Shown in pieces: positions 8,338 to 18,105 of a stretch of DNA of 64,000 nucleotides. The stretch covers positions 112,135-176,134 of the forward strand of contig LNEV01000016.1 of the NCBI GenBank assembly GCA_001464335.1, in the 5' to 3' direction. How positions within the stretch are numbered: position 1 is the stretch's first letter; each line of letters begins with the position of its first letter. The translations under genes and the position numbers were made by a program. This DNA comes from Rhizobiales bacterium Ga0077545 (lineage in GTDB: Bacteria; Pseudomonadota; Alphaproteobacteria; Rhizobiales; Methylopilaceae). The notes under the pieces are model-generated. The model searched no databases. It was not told the origin of the DNA and was given only the letters and a program-made list of their open reading frames with translations.

Positions 8338-8442
8338 CCTCATCCTAAGGACCGCGAAGCGGCCGTCTCGAAGGAGGGGCGACAGGCTCGGAGCGTGTGG
8401 CCCATCCTTCGAGACGCGCTTTCGGCGCTCCTCGGGATGAGG
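8338..8442. repeat. Imperfect palindromic intergenic repeat, copy 1
   Basis: An element of about 105 bases framed by CCTCATCCT and GGATGAGGG, with inner complementary blocks CGTCTCGAAGGA and ATCCTTCGAGACG, so the whole can fold into a long hairpin. Related copies lie at 21396-21508 and 38102-38207. It fills the znuA to cobW-type gene gap. Confidence 0.8.
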
Positions 8443-8459
8443 GCGTGGTAGATCGCGCC

Positions 8460-9386
8460 TCAGCTCGAAAGCCCGGCGCTCAGCGTCTTTATATTGTGGC
8501 GGATCATATCAATGTAAGTCCCGGCAGGGCCATCCGGGGGCGACAGAGCGTCCGAGTAAAGCGCCCCGCCGAGCTTGGCCCCGCTCTCCTCGGCGATCCG
8601 CGTGATGAGCCGCTGGTCGGTGATGTTTTCAACGAAGATCGCCTTCACGCCCTGATCCCTGATCTGGCGGATCAGCGACGCGACCTGCTTGGCCGTCGGC
8701 TCGGCATCGGTCGAAACGCCCTGCGGCGCCACGAATTCGAACCCATAGGCCTTGCCGAAATAGGCGAAGGCGTCGTGGGAGGTGATGACCCGGCGCTGCT
8801 TGGGCGGAATGGCGGCCGCCGCGGCTCGGACCTCCGCATCGAGTTCGTCCAGCTTTGCGATATAGGCCACCGTGTTGGCCTCGTAGGTTGCGTTGCTGGT
8901 GGGATCGACCGAGATCAGCGCGTTGCGGATGTTGCGGACATAGATCTTCACATTCGCAATCGACTGGAAGGCGTGCGGATCGGCCTTGCCATGGCTGTGC
9001 CCATGGTCATGCCCGTGGCCGTGTTCATCCTCCTGCGCCGCAAGCGGCACGACGCGCGTGCTGACGGTGATCTGCTTTGCAAAGGACCCGGCGGCCTGCG
9101 ACAGGCGCCCCATCCAGCCCTCGAAGCCGAGCCCGTTCACGAAGACAAGCTTGGCTTCCGTGACGGCCTTCGCGTCCGCCGGAGACGGCGAATAGACGTG
9201 GGCGTCGCCGTCGGGGCCAACGAGGGTCGTCACCTCGACGCGATCGCCGCCAACCTGCTTCACGAGATCGCCGATGATGGAGAAGCTCGCCACAACCTTG
9301 ATCGGCTCCGCCGCCATCGCACCGGATGTCGCAACAGCGACAAACGCCGATGCGAGAGATGTTATAACATAGCGTCTTGAGAACAT
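8460..9386 (-). CDS. znuA: Zinc ABC transporter, periplasmic binding protein
   Basis: A 308-residue cluster A-I metal-binding protein. Residues 1-26 form a signal peptide (FSRRYVITSLASAF then an Ala-rich cleavage region). Zinc ligands expected in the family are present: His63 in DGDAHVYSPSP, His138 in DPHAFQS and a His in ITSHDAFAYF. A His/Asp loop at about 120-133 (EDEHGHGHDHGHSH) is typical of zinc rather than manganese binders. ATG 9386 has GGAG 7 bases before it; a TTG seven codons upstream is in frame but less likely. It follows znuB by 25 bases on the same strand. A perfect 12-bp Zur-like palindrome lies inside codons 5-9. Confidence 0.94.
   Translation of the reverse strand: MFSRRYVITSLASAFVAVATSGAMAAEPIKVVASFSIIGDLVKQVGGDRVEVTTLVGPDGDAHVYSPSPADAKAVTEAKLVFVNGLGFEGWMGRLSQAAGSFAKQITVSTRVVPLAAQEDEHGHGHDHGHSHGKADPHAFQSIANVKIYVRNIRNALISVDPTSNATYEANTVAYIAKLDELDAEVRAAAAAIPPKQRRVITSHDAFAYFGKAYGFEFVAPQGVSTDAEPTAKQVASLIRQIRDQGVKAIFVENITDQRLITRIAEESGAKLGGALYSDALSPPDGPAGTYIDMIRHNIKTLSAGLSS
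9359..9370. promoter_or_regulatory. Zur-like palindrome inside the start of znuA
   Basis: A perfect palindrome, ATGTTATAACAT, with the same TGTTA/TAACA half-sites as the box before the operon at 11190-11206. It lies in the coding sequence just after the znuA start. It could be a second, weaker Zur site or a chance match in signal-peptide codons. Confidence 0.4.
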
Positions 9387-9411
9387 AACGAGGCTCCAGG
9401 AGATCAAAGTT

Positions 9412-10281
9412 TCAGGCTTCGAGATGGCGGACCGGCAGGAGACGGCGAAGAATGCCGCCCTCGCTCCCGATCAGCAGTGACACGAGATAGAACCCGCCGG
9501 CGGAAAGAATGATCGCCGGGCCTGCGGGCACGCCCACATGGTAGGAAAAGAGCAGGCCCGCATAGCCGGACACCAGCGCCGCCAATACGGACACGACGAG
9601 AAGCCGCGTAATGTCCTGCGTCCACAGCCGGGCTCCGGCGGCGGGAAGCATCATCACGCCCACCGCAAGCAATGTTCCGAGGGCGTGGAAGCCGCCGACA
9701 AGGTTCAGCACGACGAGCGCGAGAAACATCAGATGGATCGGCGTTCCGGCCCGCGACACCGAGCGCAGAAAGCCGGAATCGACGCATTCCAGAACGAGAG
9801 GCCGGTAGATCGCCGCCAAAGTCAGAAGCGTGACGCTCGAAATGCCCGCAAGAAGAAGGAGCGTCGCATCGTCGAGCGCAAGCACGGTCCCGAACAGGAC
9901 ATGCAGCAGATCGACATTCGATCCGCGCAACGAGACCAGCATGACGCCGAGCGCGAGCGACAGAAGATAGAACGCCGCGAGCGAGGCATCCTCCTTCAGC
10001 GCGGTGTAACGCGCGACGAGGCCCGCCAGAACGGCAACCGTAATGCCCGCGACGAGGCCGCCGATCGTCATCGCCGGAAGCGACAATCCCGCGACGAGAT
10101 AGCCGACGCCCGCTCCCGGAAGAATGGCATGCGCCATCGCATCGCCCGTCAGGCTGAGGCGGCGCAGCATGAGAAAGACGCCGATGGGAGCCGCCCCGAG
10201 CGCCAGCGCGAACGCGCCGACAAGAGCGCGCTTCATGAACGCGAACTCCACGAACGGCCCGATGAGCATGTCATAGACCAT
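9412..10281 (-). CDS. znuB: Zinc ABC transporter, membrane permease
   Basis: A 289-residue integral membrane protein of the ABC-3 (ZnuB/TroC) family with about eight hydrophobic segments. The conserved cytoplasmic coupling region RLSLTGDAMAHAILPG lies near residues 41-56. ATG 10281 overlaps the znuC stop in the sequence TGATG, indicating translational coupling. It forms the pore for zinc handed over by ZnuA and powered by ZnuC. Confidence 0.94.
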   Translation of the reverse strand: MVYDMLIGPFVEFAFMKRALVGAFALALGAAPIGVFLMLRRLSLTGDAMAHAILPGAGVGYLVAGLSLPAMTIGGLVAGITVAVLAGLVARYTALKEDASLAAFYLLSLALGVMLVSLRGSNVDLLHVLFGTVLALDDATLLLLAGISSVTLLTLAAIYRPLVLECVDSGFLRSVSRAGTPIHLMFLALVVLNLVGGFHALGTLLAVGVMMLPAAGARLWTQDITRLLVVSVLAALVSGYAGLLFSYHVGVPAGPAIILSAGGFYLVSLLIGSEGGILRRLLPVRHLEA

Positions 10282-11021
10282 CACGCGACCTCGCGTACGC
10301 ACAGATCGGCATGCGGATCGAAGGCCTCGATCATGTGCCGCGCGCGGAACAGATTTTCCGGCGTCAGCACCTGCGCGGTCGGGCCGAACGCCACGCCCTC
10401 GCGCGCCAGAAGCAGGGATTGCGGGAAATGCCGGCGCACGAGATCGAAATCGTGCAGCACCGCGACAATGGTCCGCCCCTCCGCATGCCAGTGCTCGATC
10501 ATATGGACGAGATCGTGCGTCGTGCGGGTGTCGATGGCGGCGAACGGCTCGTCGAGCAGAACGAGTTTTGCATTTTGCAACGAAAGCCGCGCGAACAGCG
10601 CACGCTGCATCTGCCCGCCCGAAAGGGTGCCGATGGGCCGCCGCTCGAAACCGCTCAGGCCGACCGCGGCCAGCGCCGCGAAGATCGCCTCGCGGTCGGT
10701 CTTCGAAACCCCGCCAAAAATGCCGGTGCGGTTCCACAAGCCGGTCGAGACCAGTTCGTAGACCGAAATCGGAAAGCTGCGGTCAATGTCGGCGATCTGC
10801 GGCAGATAGGCGATCTCCCGACGTGACAGCCCGCCGGCATCGATGCGACCCTCCAGCGGCGAAAGCGCCCCGGTGATGGCCTTCAGGAGCGTGGACTTGC
10901 CGCCGCCGTTCGGTCCCACCAGCGCCGTCAGGCTCCCCCCGGCGATCTCCGCCGTGAGATGGTGGACGGCCGGATGCCGGTCGTAGCCGAGGGTCAGATC
11001 CGAAAACCGCAGTGCGTTCAT
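10281..11021 (-). CDS. znuC: Zinc ABC transporter, ATP-binding protein
   Basis: A 246-residue ABC ATPase. Walker A is GPNGGGKST at 36-44, the ABC signature is LSGGQMQR and Walker B is KLVLLDEPFAAID. The C-terminus is short, as usual for metal-type ABC-3 systems. ATG 11021 shares its A with the stop of the preceding His-rich peptide gene (TGATG), and its own stop overlaps the znuB start. It is therefore the second gene of a tightly coupled unit read from about 11200 leftward. Confidence 0.95.
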   Translation of the reverse strand: MNALRFSDLTLGYDRHPAVHHLTAEIAGGSLTALVGPNGGGKSTLLKAITGALSPLEGRIDAGGLSRREIAYLPQIADIDRSFPISVYELVSTGLWNRTGIFGGVSKTDREAIFAALAAVGLSGFERRPIGTLSGGQMQRALFARLSLQNAKLVLLDEPFAAIDTRTTHDLVHMIEHWHAEGRTIVAVLHDFDLVRRHFPQSLLLAREGVAFGPTAQVLTPENLFRARHMIEAFDPHADLCVREVA

Positions 11022-11185
11022 CAATTTAGCGCCCAGAAAACAGCAACCCACAGCAGAGCGACGAGCACAAAAGCCCGAGCGAGGCGCGAGGCGGCGGAGG
11101 CGCACAGCAGCGAGGCCGCCGTTCGCGCCGTCGGGGCGGGCGGAGCCGAATGGGAATGCGTGTGCGAATGGGCGCTGCCGTGCAT
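11021..11185 (-). CDS. His-rich single-helix membrane peptide at head of znu operon
   Basis: A 54-residue open frame that starts a few bases downstream of the Zur-type box and ends with a TGA overlapping the znuC ATG. The N-terminus MHGSAHSHTHSHSAPP has six His alternating with Ser/Thr/Ala, a likely metal-binding tail. Residues of about 36-54 (RAFVLVALLWVAVFWALN) form one hydrophobic helix ending at the C-terminus. No Shine-Dalgarno sequence is obvious before ATG 11185. An in-frame ATG at 11206 would add MLHYNIA but lies inside the operator, so a leaderless or very short leader is possible. The coupling and the operator argue that it is translated and zinc regulated. No family is recognised. 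Confidence 0.65.
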   Translation of the reverse strand: MHGSAHSHTHSHSAPPAPTARTAASLLCASAASRLARAFVLVALLWVAVFWALN

Positions 11186-11189
11186 GGCT

Positions 11190-11206
11190 ATGTTATAATG
11201 TAACAT
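11190..11206. promoter_or_regulatory. Zur-type operator before the znu operon
   Basis: A perfect inverted repeat ATGTTA-TAATG-TAACAT, close to the known Zur consensus TGTTATAnTATAACA with one change. It lies immediately before the first gene of the zinc uptake operon, where a bound repressor would block transcription in zinc-replete cells. No zur gene is seen in the window. Confidence 0.72.
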
Positions 11207-11339
11207 CCAGACCGGAACAAGGCTCGCCGCGCTGACGCATGTTCGTCTTTGGCCGGGGTTGCAAGAAATGTGCGCTCTGCCAGTCTGTTGCATCAGCGAT
11301 CGGCCACAGATCGCCTCAAAGCCCAGGGAGACCTCACGC

Positions 11340-12311
11340 ATGCGCTCACGTTCCGCGCGTCTTTTGACCTGCCTCGCCGCCCTCGCAGGCTTCGCCTCAC
11401 CCGCTCTCGCCGAGTTTCCCGAGCGCCCGATCACGCTGGTGATCCCGTTCGCGGCGGGCGGATCGACCGATCTCGTCGGCCGCCTCGTGGCGGAGGAAAT
11501 GAGCAAGAATCTCGGCCAGCAGGTCGTCGTCGAAAACCGCGGCGGCGCGGGCGGCAATCTCGGCGCCGCCTATGTCGCGAAAGCCGCGGCCGATGGCTAC
11601 ACGATCCTGATGGCCACGGTCGCGACCCACGCCCTCAATCCCGCCGTCTATACGAAAATGCCCTACGACGCGGTGAAGGATTTCGCGCCGATCTCGCTTC
11701 TGGTCACGGTGCCGAACGTTCTGGCGGTGCACCCGTCCATACCGGCAAACAACGCGAAAGAACTGATCGAGCTGATCAAGAAGGACCCCGGCAAATATTC
11801 GTATGCCTCCTCGGGCAACGGAACGCCGCTGCATCTGTCGGGCGAATTGTTCAAGACGCTCGCCGGCGTGCCCGAACTCGTCCACGTGCCCTACAAGGGC
11901 TCCGGCCCCGCGCTCGTCGATGTTCTGGGCAACCAGGTGCCGATGATCTTCGACAACCTCCCCTCCTCCACCGAGCACATCAAGACGGGCAAGCTGAAAG
12001 GCATCGCCGTCACCTCGCCCGAGCGCGCTCCCGCCTTCCCGGATCTTCCGGCGATGAACGAAACGCTGCCCGGCTACGAGACCTACACCTGGAACGCGCT
12101 GTTCGCCCCGGCCGGCACGCCGCCGGAAGCGATCAAGAAGATGAACGAAGCGGCGAATGCCGCCGTCAACAAGCCCGAAGTGAAGGCCAAGCTGGCCGAA
12201 TTCTCGGCCACCGTCGTCGCCTCGACGCCGGAAGAACTCGCCAAGCATGTCGAGGCCGAGCTCGCAAAATGGAAGCCGATCGTCGAGCAGGCCGGCGCCA
12301 AGATCGACTGA
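11340..12311 (+). CDS. Bug-family (TctC) tripartite tricarboxylate transporter binding protein
   Basis: A 323-residue periplasmic binding protein. ATG 11340 was chosen because it opens a classic signal peptide (to about residue 24, ASPALA) with AGGGAG upstream; an in-frame ATG 27 codons earlier would bury it. Family motifs are RPITLVIPFAAGGSTD, VVVENRGGAGG near 58-68, and the ligand-loop segments YASSGNGTPLHLSGE and VPYKGSGPALVDVL. Bug proteins bind small carboxylates or other organic acids. No TctA/TctB membrane genes are next to it, so it is an orphan receptor, as is common in this family. The ligand is unknown. Confidence 0.88.
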   Translation: MRSRSARLLTCLAALAGFASPALAEFPERPITLVIPFAAGGSTDLVGRLVAEEMSKNLGQQVVVENRGGAGGNLGAAYVAKAAADGYTILMATVATHALNPAVYTKMPYDAVKDFAPISLLVTVPNVLAVHPSIPANNAKELIELIKKDPGKYSYASSGNGTPLHLSGELFKTLAGVPELVHVPYKGSGPALVDVLGNQVPMIFDNLPSSTEHIKTGKLKGIAVTSPERAPAFPDLPAMNETLPGYETYTWNALFAPAGTPPEAIKKMNEAANAAVNKPEVKAKLAEFSATVVASTPEELAKHVEAELAKWKPIVEQAGAKID

Positions 12312-12318
12312 TCTTTCC

Positions 12319-12344
12319 AACCGGGAGGGCCTGCCCTCCCGGTT
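12319..12344 (+). terminator. Hairpin after the Bug-family gene
   Basis: A perfect 11-bp stem AACCGGGAGGG / CCCTCCCGGTT with a 4-base loop, directly after the stop codon. There is no T-run, but its position suggests transcript ending or 3' end protection before the TPP riboswitch. Confidence 0.65.
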
Positions 12345-12383
12345 GACCTACTCTGAAATTCGTCTAAAGACTCATCCTCGTAA

Positions 12384-14444
<2,061 letters not shown>

Positions 14445-14450
14445 TTGGGC

Positions 14451-14481
14451 ACCCCGGAGGCTGCAAAGCCTCCGGGGTTTT
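14451..14481 (+). terminator. Rho-independent terminator after thiC
   Basis: A 12-bp stem ACCCCGGAGGCT / AGCCTCCGGGGT with a GCAA loop running into TTTT, starting 6 bases after the thiC stop. It marks the edge between core sequence and the AT-richer HAD gene. Confidence 0.9.
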
Positions 14482-14489
14482 GATTAGGT

Positions 14490-15329
14490 TTACGCTCTTT
14501 CTTCGCCTCGATAGCCACAGTCGCGAGCTATCCGTCCAAGAATTCCACGGGTTGTTATGTCTAGCTGACTACCGTCGCTGTAGTCCGCGGGCACGACGAA
14601 CTGGCATCTATCTTCAGCAATCAGGCGATAGATTTTCTGAGTGTGATTTGACCATTCGTCCTTATCAAACACCGCTATGGAATTTCCACCTTGAGCCCGA
14701 ACCATTTTCATGGAGGGAATGTCGGTCTCGCCGTCGCCAATGAAAATCATTCTTTCGAACGGAATGGATCGTTCCTCATAGGGCACCCATCGGTTAACGC
14801 TCTCGTTATCCCACGTATTTTCGATGCCCTTGTTAATTCGAAATAGAAACTGTGTTTTCGTCGTATAATTGATCGCGACTGCGGGCCACACAGCCACTTC
14901 GTTCTTGTACATAAATCTAGAGGCAAAAACGGACCTGAATCTTGGATATATCGGAGATGCTCGGATCATTTCATGAAGCCCCGATGAAATTATGTAATGC
15001 TCCAGAATAAGGTTTCGTTCTTTGGCATACTGGTTGACTCTATCAAACCAGGTTTCCAGTCCGAGAAAGAGCCCAACAGTTTTACCGTGTTCGAACAGCT
15101 CATCTTCAGTGATTGGCCTTTTGATCTCATCGGCGCGCTCTAACATCAAACGCATGTACATTAATATTTCGTCCGCATCCTCCTTACGGGCAAGATCTTT
15201 CACCGACTTCCAAAAATCCTTTATCTCCATCCCGAGTTGAGGAATGAAGCTGTGTTCCGGCAGATTTCCCGGCGCCAGCGTTCCGTCAAAGTCATAGACG
15301 ATCGCAGTTCGATAAGGTCCGGACCGCAC
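14490..15329 (-). CDS. HAD-superfamily hydrolase, AT-rich compared with neighbours
   Basis: A 279-residue HAD phosphatase-like protein. Motif I is VYDFDGTLAP with Asp13 and Asp15, motif II SSG at 115-117, and motif IV IGDGETDIPS with Asp199 and Asp203. An insertion between motifs I and II is helical and charged and could form a cap. The start is GTG 15329 with GGGGAGGAA just upstream. The DNA is visibly richer in A and T, and the protein richer in Ile, Lys and Asn, than the genes on both sides, which suggests recent transfer. It converges on thiC and its terminator. The substrate is unknown. Confidence 0.8.
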   Translation of the reverse strand: MRSGPYRTAIVYDFDGTLAPGNLPEHSFIPQLGMEIKDFWKSVKDLARKEDADEILMYMRLMLERADEIKRPITEDELFEHGKTVGLFLGLETWFDRVNQYAKERNLILEHYIISSGLHEMIRASPIYPRFRSVFASRFMYKNEVAVWPAVAINYTTKTQFLFRINKGIENTWDNESVNRWVPYEERSIPFERMIFIGDGETDIPSMKMVRAQGGNSIAVFDKDEWSNHTQKIYRLIAEDRCQFVVPADYSDGSQLDITTRGILGRIARDCGYRGEERA

Positions 15330-15423
15330 GAGCTTCCTCCCCAGTAAATTGCGTCCATCCTACCATCTCAATGGAAGCTTGCATTCAGAAGTTACGCCTC
15401 CGGGAGAGAGCACCGGAGATAGC

Positions 15424-16572
15424 CTACCTCTTCGGCCAAACCCAGCCGCCCGCCTCCCCCGTCACCGTCTCCCCAAGCTCCTTCGTCAGCGGCACATGCT
15501 TCGCCACGCTGAGGCCGCTCAGCGCATGGATCAGTTCCGGCGCGTGCGAGACAAGAACGATCTGCGAGCGGGCGGAGGCATGGGCGATGAGGCGCGCGAG
15601 CGAGGGCAGAAGGTCGGGATGCAGGCTGGTTTCCGGCTCGTTGAGGATCATCAGTTCCGGCGGGCGCGGCGACAGGATGGCCGCGACGAGCAGAAGATAG
15701 CGCAAGGTGCCGTCGGAAAGCTCGGCCGCGCGCAGCGGGCGCAGCAATCCGTGCTGGCTCATCCGCAGCTCGAAATAGGCGTCCTGTTGCGCGATGTCGA
15801 GCCGCGCGCCGGGAAAGGCATCGTCGACGGCCTCATACAAATCCTCGCGGTTGCCGATTTCGAGGATCGTCTGCACGGCGGCCGCGAGGTCGGAGCCGTC
15901 GCTGGCGAGCACCGGCGTGTAGGTGCCGATCTGCGGCTTGCGTGCCGGTGCATCGCGGTCCGTACGCAGATGTTCGTAGAAGCGCCACGCCCGCATGCGC
16001 TCGCGCATCATCAGAAGTTCGGGCGCGTCCTTCGGATCGGTGCAATGCGTCATCATGCTGTCGAAGGGCGCAAGATCGGTCGCGACATCGCCCCACTCCC
16101 CGCTCTCGCGACGGACGCGGACATGCGGCCCCCGCCGCTCGGCAAAAACGCTGGAGCGGGTCGGCTTCGCGCCGGTCCACAAAGTCTCGAGCTTGATGAC
16201 GGGATCGAGCGAAAACAGCGAACTCGACGGCTGCGGCAGGCCAAGATCGATCGCATAGCCATAGGCATCGCTGGAAAAGCCGAGCTTGAGGCTGACGGAA
16301 TTCTTCCGCACCACGCCCTGCACGGGAACCGCACCCTCCTTCATCCCGCGCGAAAATGCCTCCGGCCCCGCCCACAGTGTGGATTGCAGGCCGCCGTCTT
16401 CCGCAAGCGAGGAGATGACACGCCCCTGCGCGACATCGGCGAGTAGGCGCAGCGCCCTGTACAGACTTGATTTTCCGCTGCCGTTCGACCCGGTGATGAC
16501 GGTCACGGGGCCGAGATCGATGACGATGTCGCGGAGAGAGCGGTAGCCGGAGACGGCGATCTGATGGATCAT
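15424..16572 (-). CDS. AAA-family ATPase (AAA_21, COG4637-like)
   Basis: A 382-residue SMC-like P-loop ATPase. Walker A is GSNGSGKSS at 28-36, the signature region is AELSDGTLRYL and Walker B is LMILNEPETSLHP, followed by a D-loop region and VLVSHAPEL. It looks complete. Such proteins resemble RecF and OLD-type ATPases; many act with a nuclease, but no nuclease partner lies beside this one. The start is uncertain: ATG 16572 opens the conserved beta strand (MIHQIAVSGYRSL), while a TTG at 16629 would add 19 residues. GC content matches the core genome, unlike the HAD gene downstream. Role unknown. Confidence 0.8.
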   Translation of the reverse strand: MIHQIAVSGYRSLRDIVIDLGPVTVITGSNGSGKSSLYRALRLLADVAQGRVISSLAEDGGLQSTLWAGPEAFSRGMKEGAVPVQGVVRKNSVSLKLGFSSDAYGYAIDLGLPQPSSSLFSLDPVIKLETLWTGAKPTRSSVFAERRGPHVRVRRESGEWGDVATDLAPFDSMMTHCTDPKDAPELLMMRERMRAWRFYEHLRTDRDAPARKPQIGTYTPVLASDGSDLAAAVQTILEIGNREDLYEAVDDAFPGARLDIAQQDAYFELRMSQHGLLRPLRAAELSDGTLRYLLLVAAILSPRPPELMILNEPETSLHPDLLPSLARLIAHASARSQIVLVSHAPELIHALSGLSVAKHVPLTKELGETVTGEAGGWVWPKR

Positions 16573-16649
16573 GAGATGCGGGTTGGAAGGATCGGTCGCA
16601 AAGCCTAACGTCCGCAGCACGTTATGCAAACCGCAACCAGGGGAATCCG

Positions 16650-17045
16650 ATGCACATCACCCGCCAGGGCACCCGTCCCACAAATCCCGGCCCCGCCGAT
16701 TATTTCACCGGCGAGGTCCGCATGGAGCCGCTTGTCGAGGCGCCGGAGCCCGCGCGCGTCCGCGCTTTGCGCGTCACCTTCCAGCCCGGCGCGCGCACGG
16801 CCTGGCACACCCATCCGCTCGGCCAGACGCTCATCGTCACCGACGGCATGGGCTGGGCGCAGCGCGAAAACGGGCCGGTCGAAGAGATCCGCCCCGGCGA
16901 TGTCGTCTGGATTCCACCCGGCGAAAAGCACTGGCACGGCGCCTCCGCGACCGAGGCCATGACGCACATCGCCATTCAGGAAGCCGAGAACGGCCATCAC
17001 GTGGACTGGCTCGAACAGGTGAGCGACGACGACTACCGCAAGTAA
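16650..17045 (+). CDS. Cupin resembling manganese (R)-mandelonitrile lyase
   Basis: A 131-residue single-domain cupin. The metal ligands His53 and His55 (AWHTHPLGQ), Gln59 and His94 (GEKHWHG) fall at the positions used by bacterial manganese cupin hydroxynitrile lyases. The surrounding [18 protein letters not shown] and [10 protein letters not shown] are very close to that group. Those enzymes cleave or form cyanohydrins in vitro, but the physiological role is unclear and many genomes annotate them only as cupins, sometimes near carboxymuconolactone decarboxylase genes. It is divergent from the ATPase gene and is followed by the long repeat region. Confidence 0.82.
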   Translation: MHITRQGTRPTNPGPADYFTGEVRMEPLVEAPEPARVRALRVTFQPGARTAWHTHPLGQTLIVTDGMGWAQRENGPVEEIRPGDVVWIPPGEKHWHGASATEAMTHIAIQEAENGHHVDWLEQVSDDDYRK

Positions 17046-17055
17046 AGCCCGCGTC

Positions 17056-17785
17056 CCAATCGAAATGTCCGCACCCCACCCGACCTCGCTGACGCGAGGC
17101 CGCCCTCCCCATGAAGGGGAGGGAGAGGGCGTTCCGGCTCGTCTTCTGCGTTCCAGCACGTGAGGCGGTCGTCTCCCTCCCCTGAATGGGGAGGGCCGAC
17201 TCGGCGCAGCCGAGCGGGGTGGGGTGAAGCCCACGGCACGGCTTCGAAGAAAATAATCCTTGACTCCATTCAAGGATTATGGTCCTATAAACGCACTGCC
17301 GGTCACGGAGGGCGCGTCGCGAGGCGTCGGGTGTGGAGCGGCAGGGCGGTGGACGCAGAAGAGAGATGTCGCGATCTTTTCTTGCTGCGGAGGCCGGGGA
17401 AGTCAGAGCCGCCGGAAAGCCAACCGGCACGGGATTGTCTTGGTCTCTCTCGTCCGCTTCGGGATTTCGTACCAACGGACCGGGACGGGAGCGGAAACAG
17501 CCCATGTGGAGACCGACAGGTGGGTCTCCACGGCAAAGCATTTTCCGGAACCAAAAGCCACCGCGCGCGGGACGTCGAGAGATCGACTTCCCCGAGGTGA
17601 GGACAAACTGGTGTTGGCATTACCAACCACAGCCAACGCCGCCGCGGGAGCGGTCAATCTCCCGGCGTCCCGCGCGCCCCTCCTTTCGGAGGGTGCTGAC
17701 CGGACTGCCCGCCGAGTCTTCGGGCTCGCGCATCTCACTCTTCCCCCGGAAGACGCTTTCGCGCGCCCCTGCGCGTACCCAAAAC
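17056..17785 (+). repeat. Long interspersed repeat, copy A
   Basis: Non-coding sequence that reappears as an inverted, diverged copy at 20945-21766. Matching landmarks in order are: AATCGAAATGTCCGCACCCC, two GGGGAGGG palindromic modules (about 17069-17130 and 17166-17225), the perfect palindrome at 17253-17280, CACGGAGGGCGC, CACCGCGCGCGGGACGTCG, GAGGTGAGGACAAACTGG, GAGCGGTCAATCTCCCGG and ATCTCACTCTTCCCCCGGAA. Open frames across it are GC-rich by-products. Similar sequence appears to me as a familiar Rhizobiales repeat that is often misannotated as hypothetical proteins. The tract 17786-17939 beyond it shows nothing I can assign. Confidence 0.82.
17253..17280. repeat. Perfect 11-bp-arm palindrome within repeat copy A
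   Basis: ATAATCCTTGA, a 6-base spacer, then TCAAGGATTAT. The same arms with a different spacer occur in copy B at 21355-21382, so the arms are conserved while the loop drifted. It is markedly AT-rich within a GC-rich repeat and could be a protein-binding or mobilisation site. Confidence 0.8.
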
Positions 17786-17939
17786 ACAAGCCTCGTGAAG
17801 CACATACGCAACCGCCCCGGCCGCACCGTGACAAACCTCTCCATTTCAGACACGATCGAGCAACAAACACAGATTCCGCCGCCTCAGCGCGGACAGAGCG
17901 TCAGGTTCTCAGAGGTTACGCCAATCTGGGAGGTGTGCC

Positions 17940-18086
17940 ATGCCGAGGGACCATATGGGCAAGTGGATGGCGGCTTCGGCCCTTGTCTTTGCCGTCGTCG
18001 TGCAGATCGCCGTCATCGTCTGGGCCGGAGGGCCGGGATATTCGTCAGCACCCGTGACCGAAGCGATGAACGTGCCGGCGAAATAG
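17940..18086 (+). CDS. Small single-helix membrane peptide (48 residues)
   Basis: A short open frame starting at ATG 17940 behind a strong GGGAGG 7 bases upstream. The product MPRDHMGKWMAASALVFAVV continues into a hydrophobic helix (about residues 11-29) and then a small polar tail GGPGYSSAPVTEAMNVPAK. The layout, a basic N-terminus followed by one helix, fits a type II membrane peptide or an uncleaved signal anchor. It converges on the acuI gene. I do not recognise a named family, but the ribosome site and coding pattern support a real gene. Confidence 0.6.
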   Translation: MPRDHMGKWMAASALVFAVVVQIAVIVWAGGPGYSSAPVTEAMNVPAK

Positions 18087-18105
18087 CCGGACGCGTTTTC
18101 GCCCG

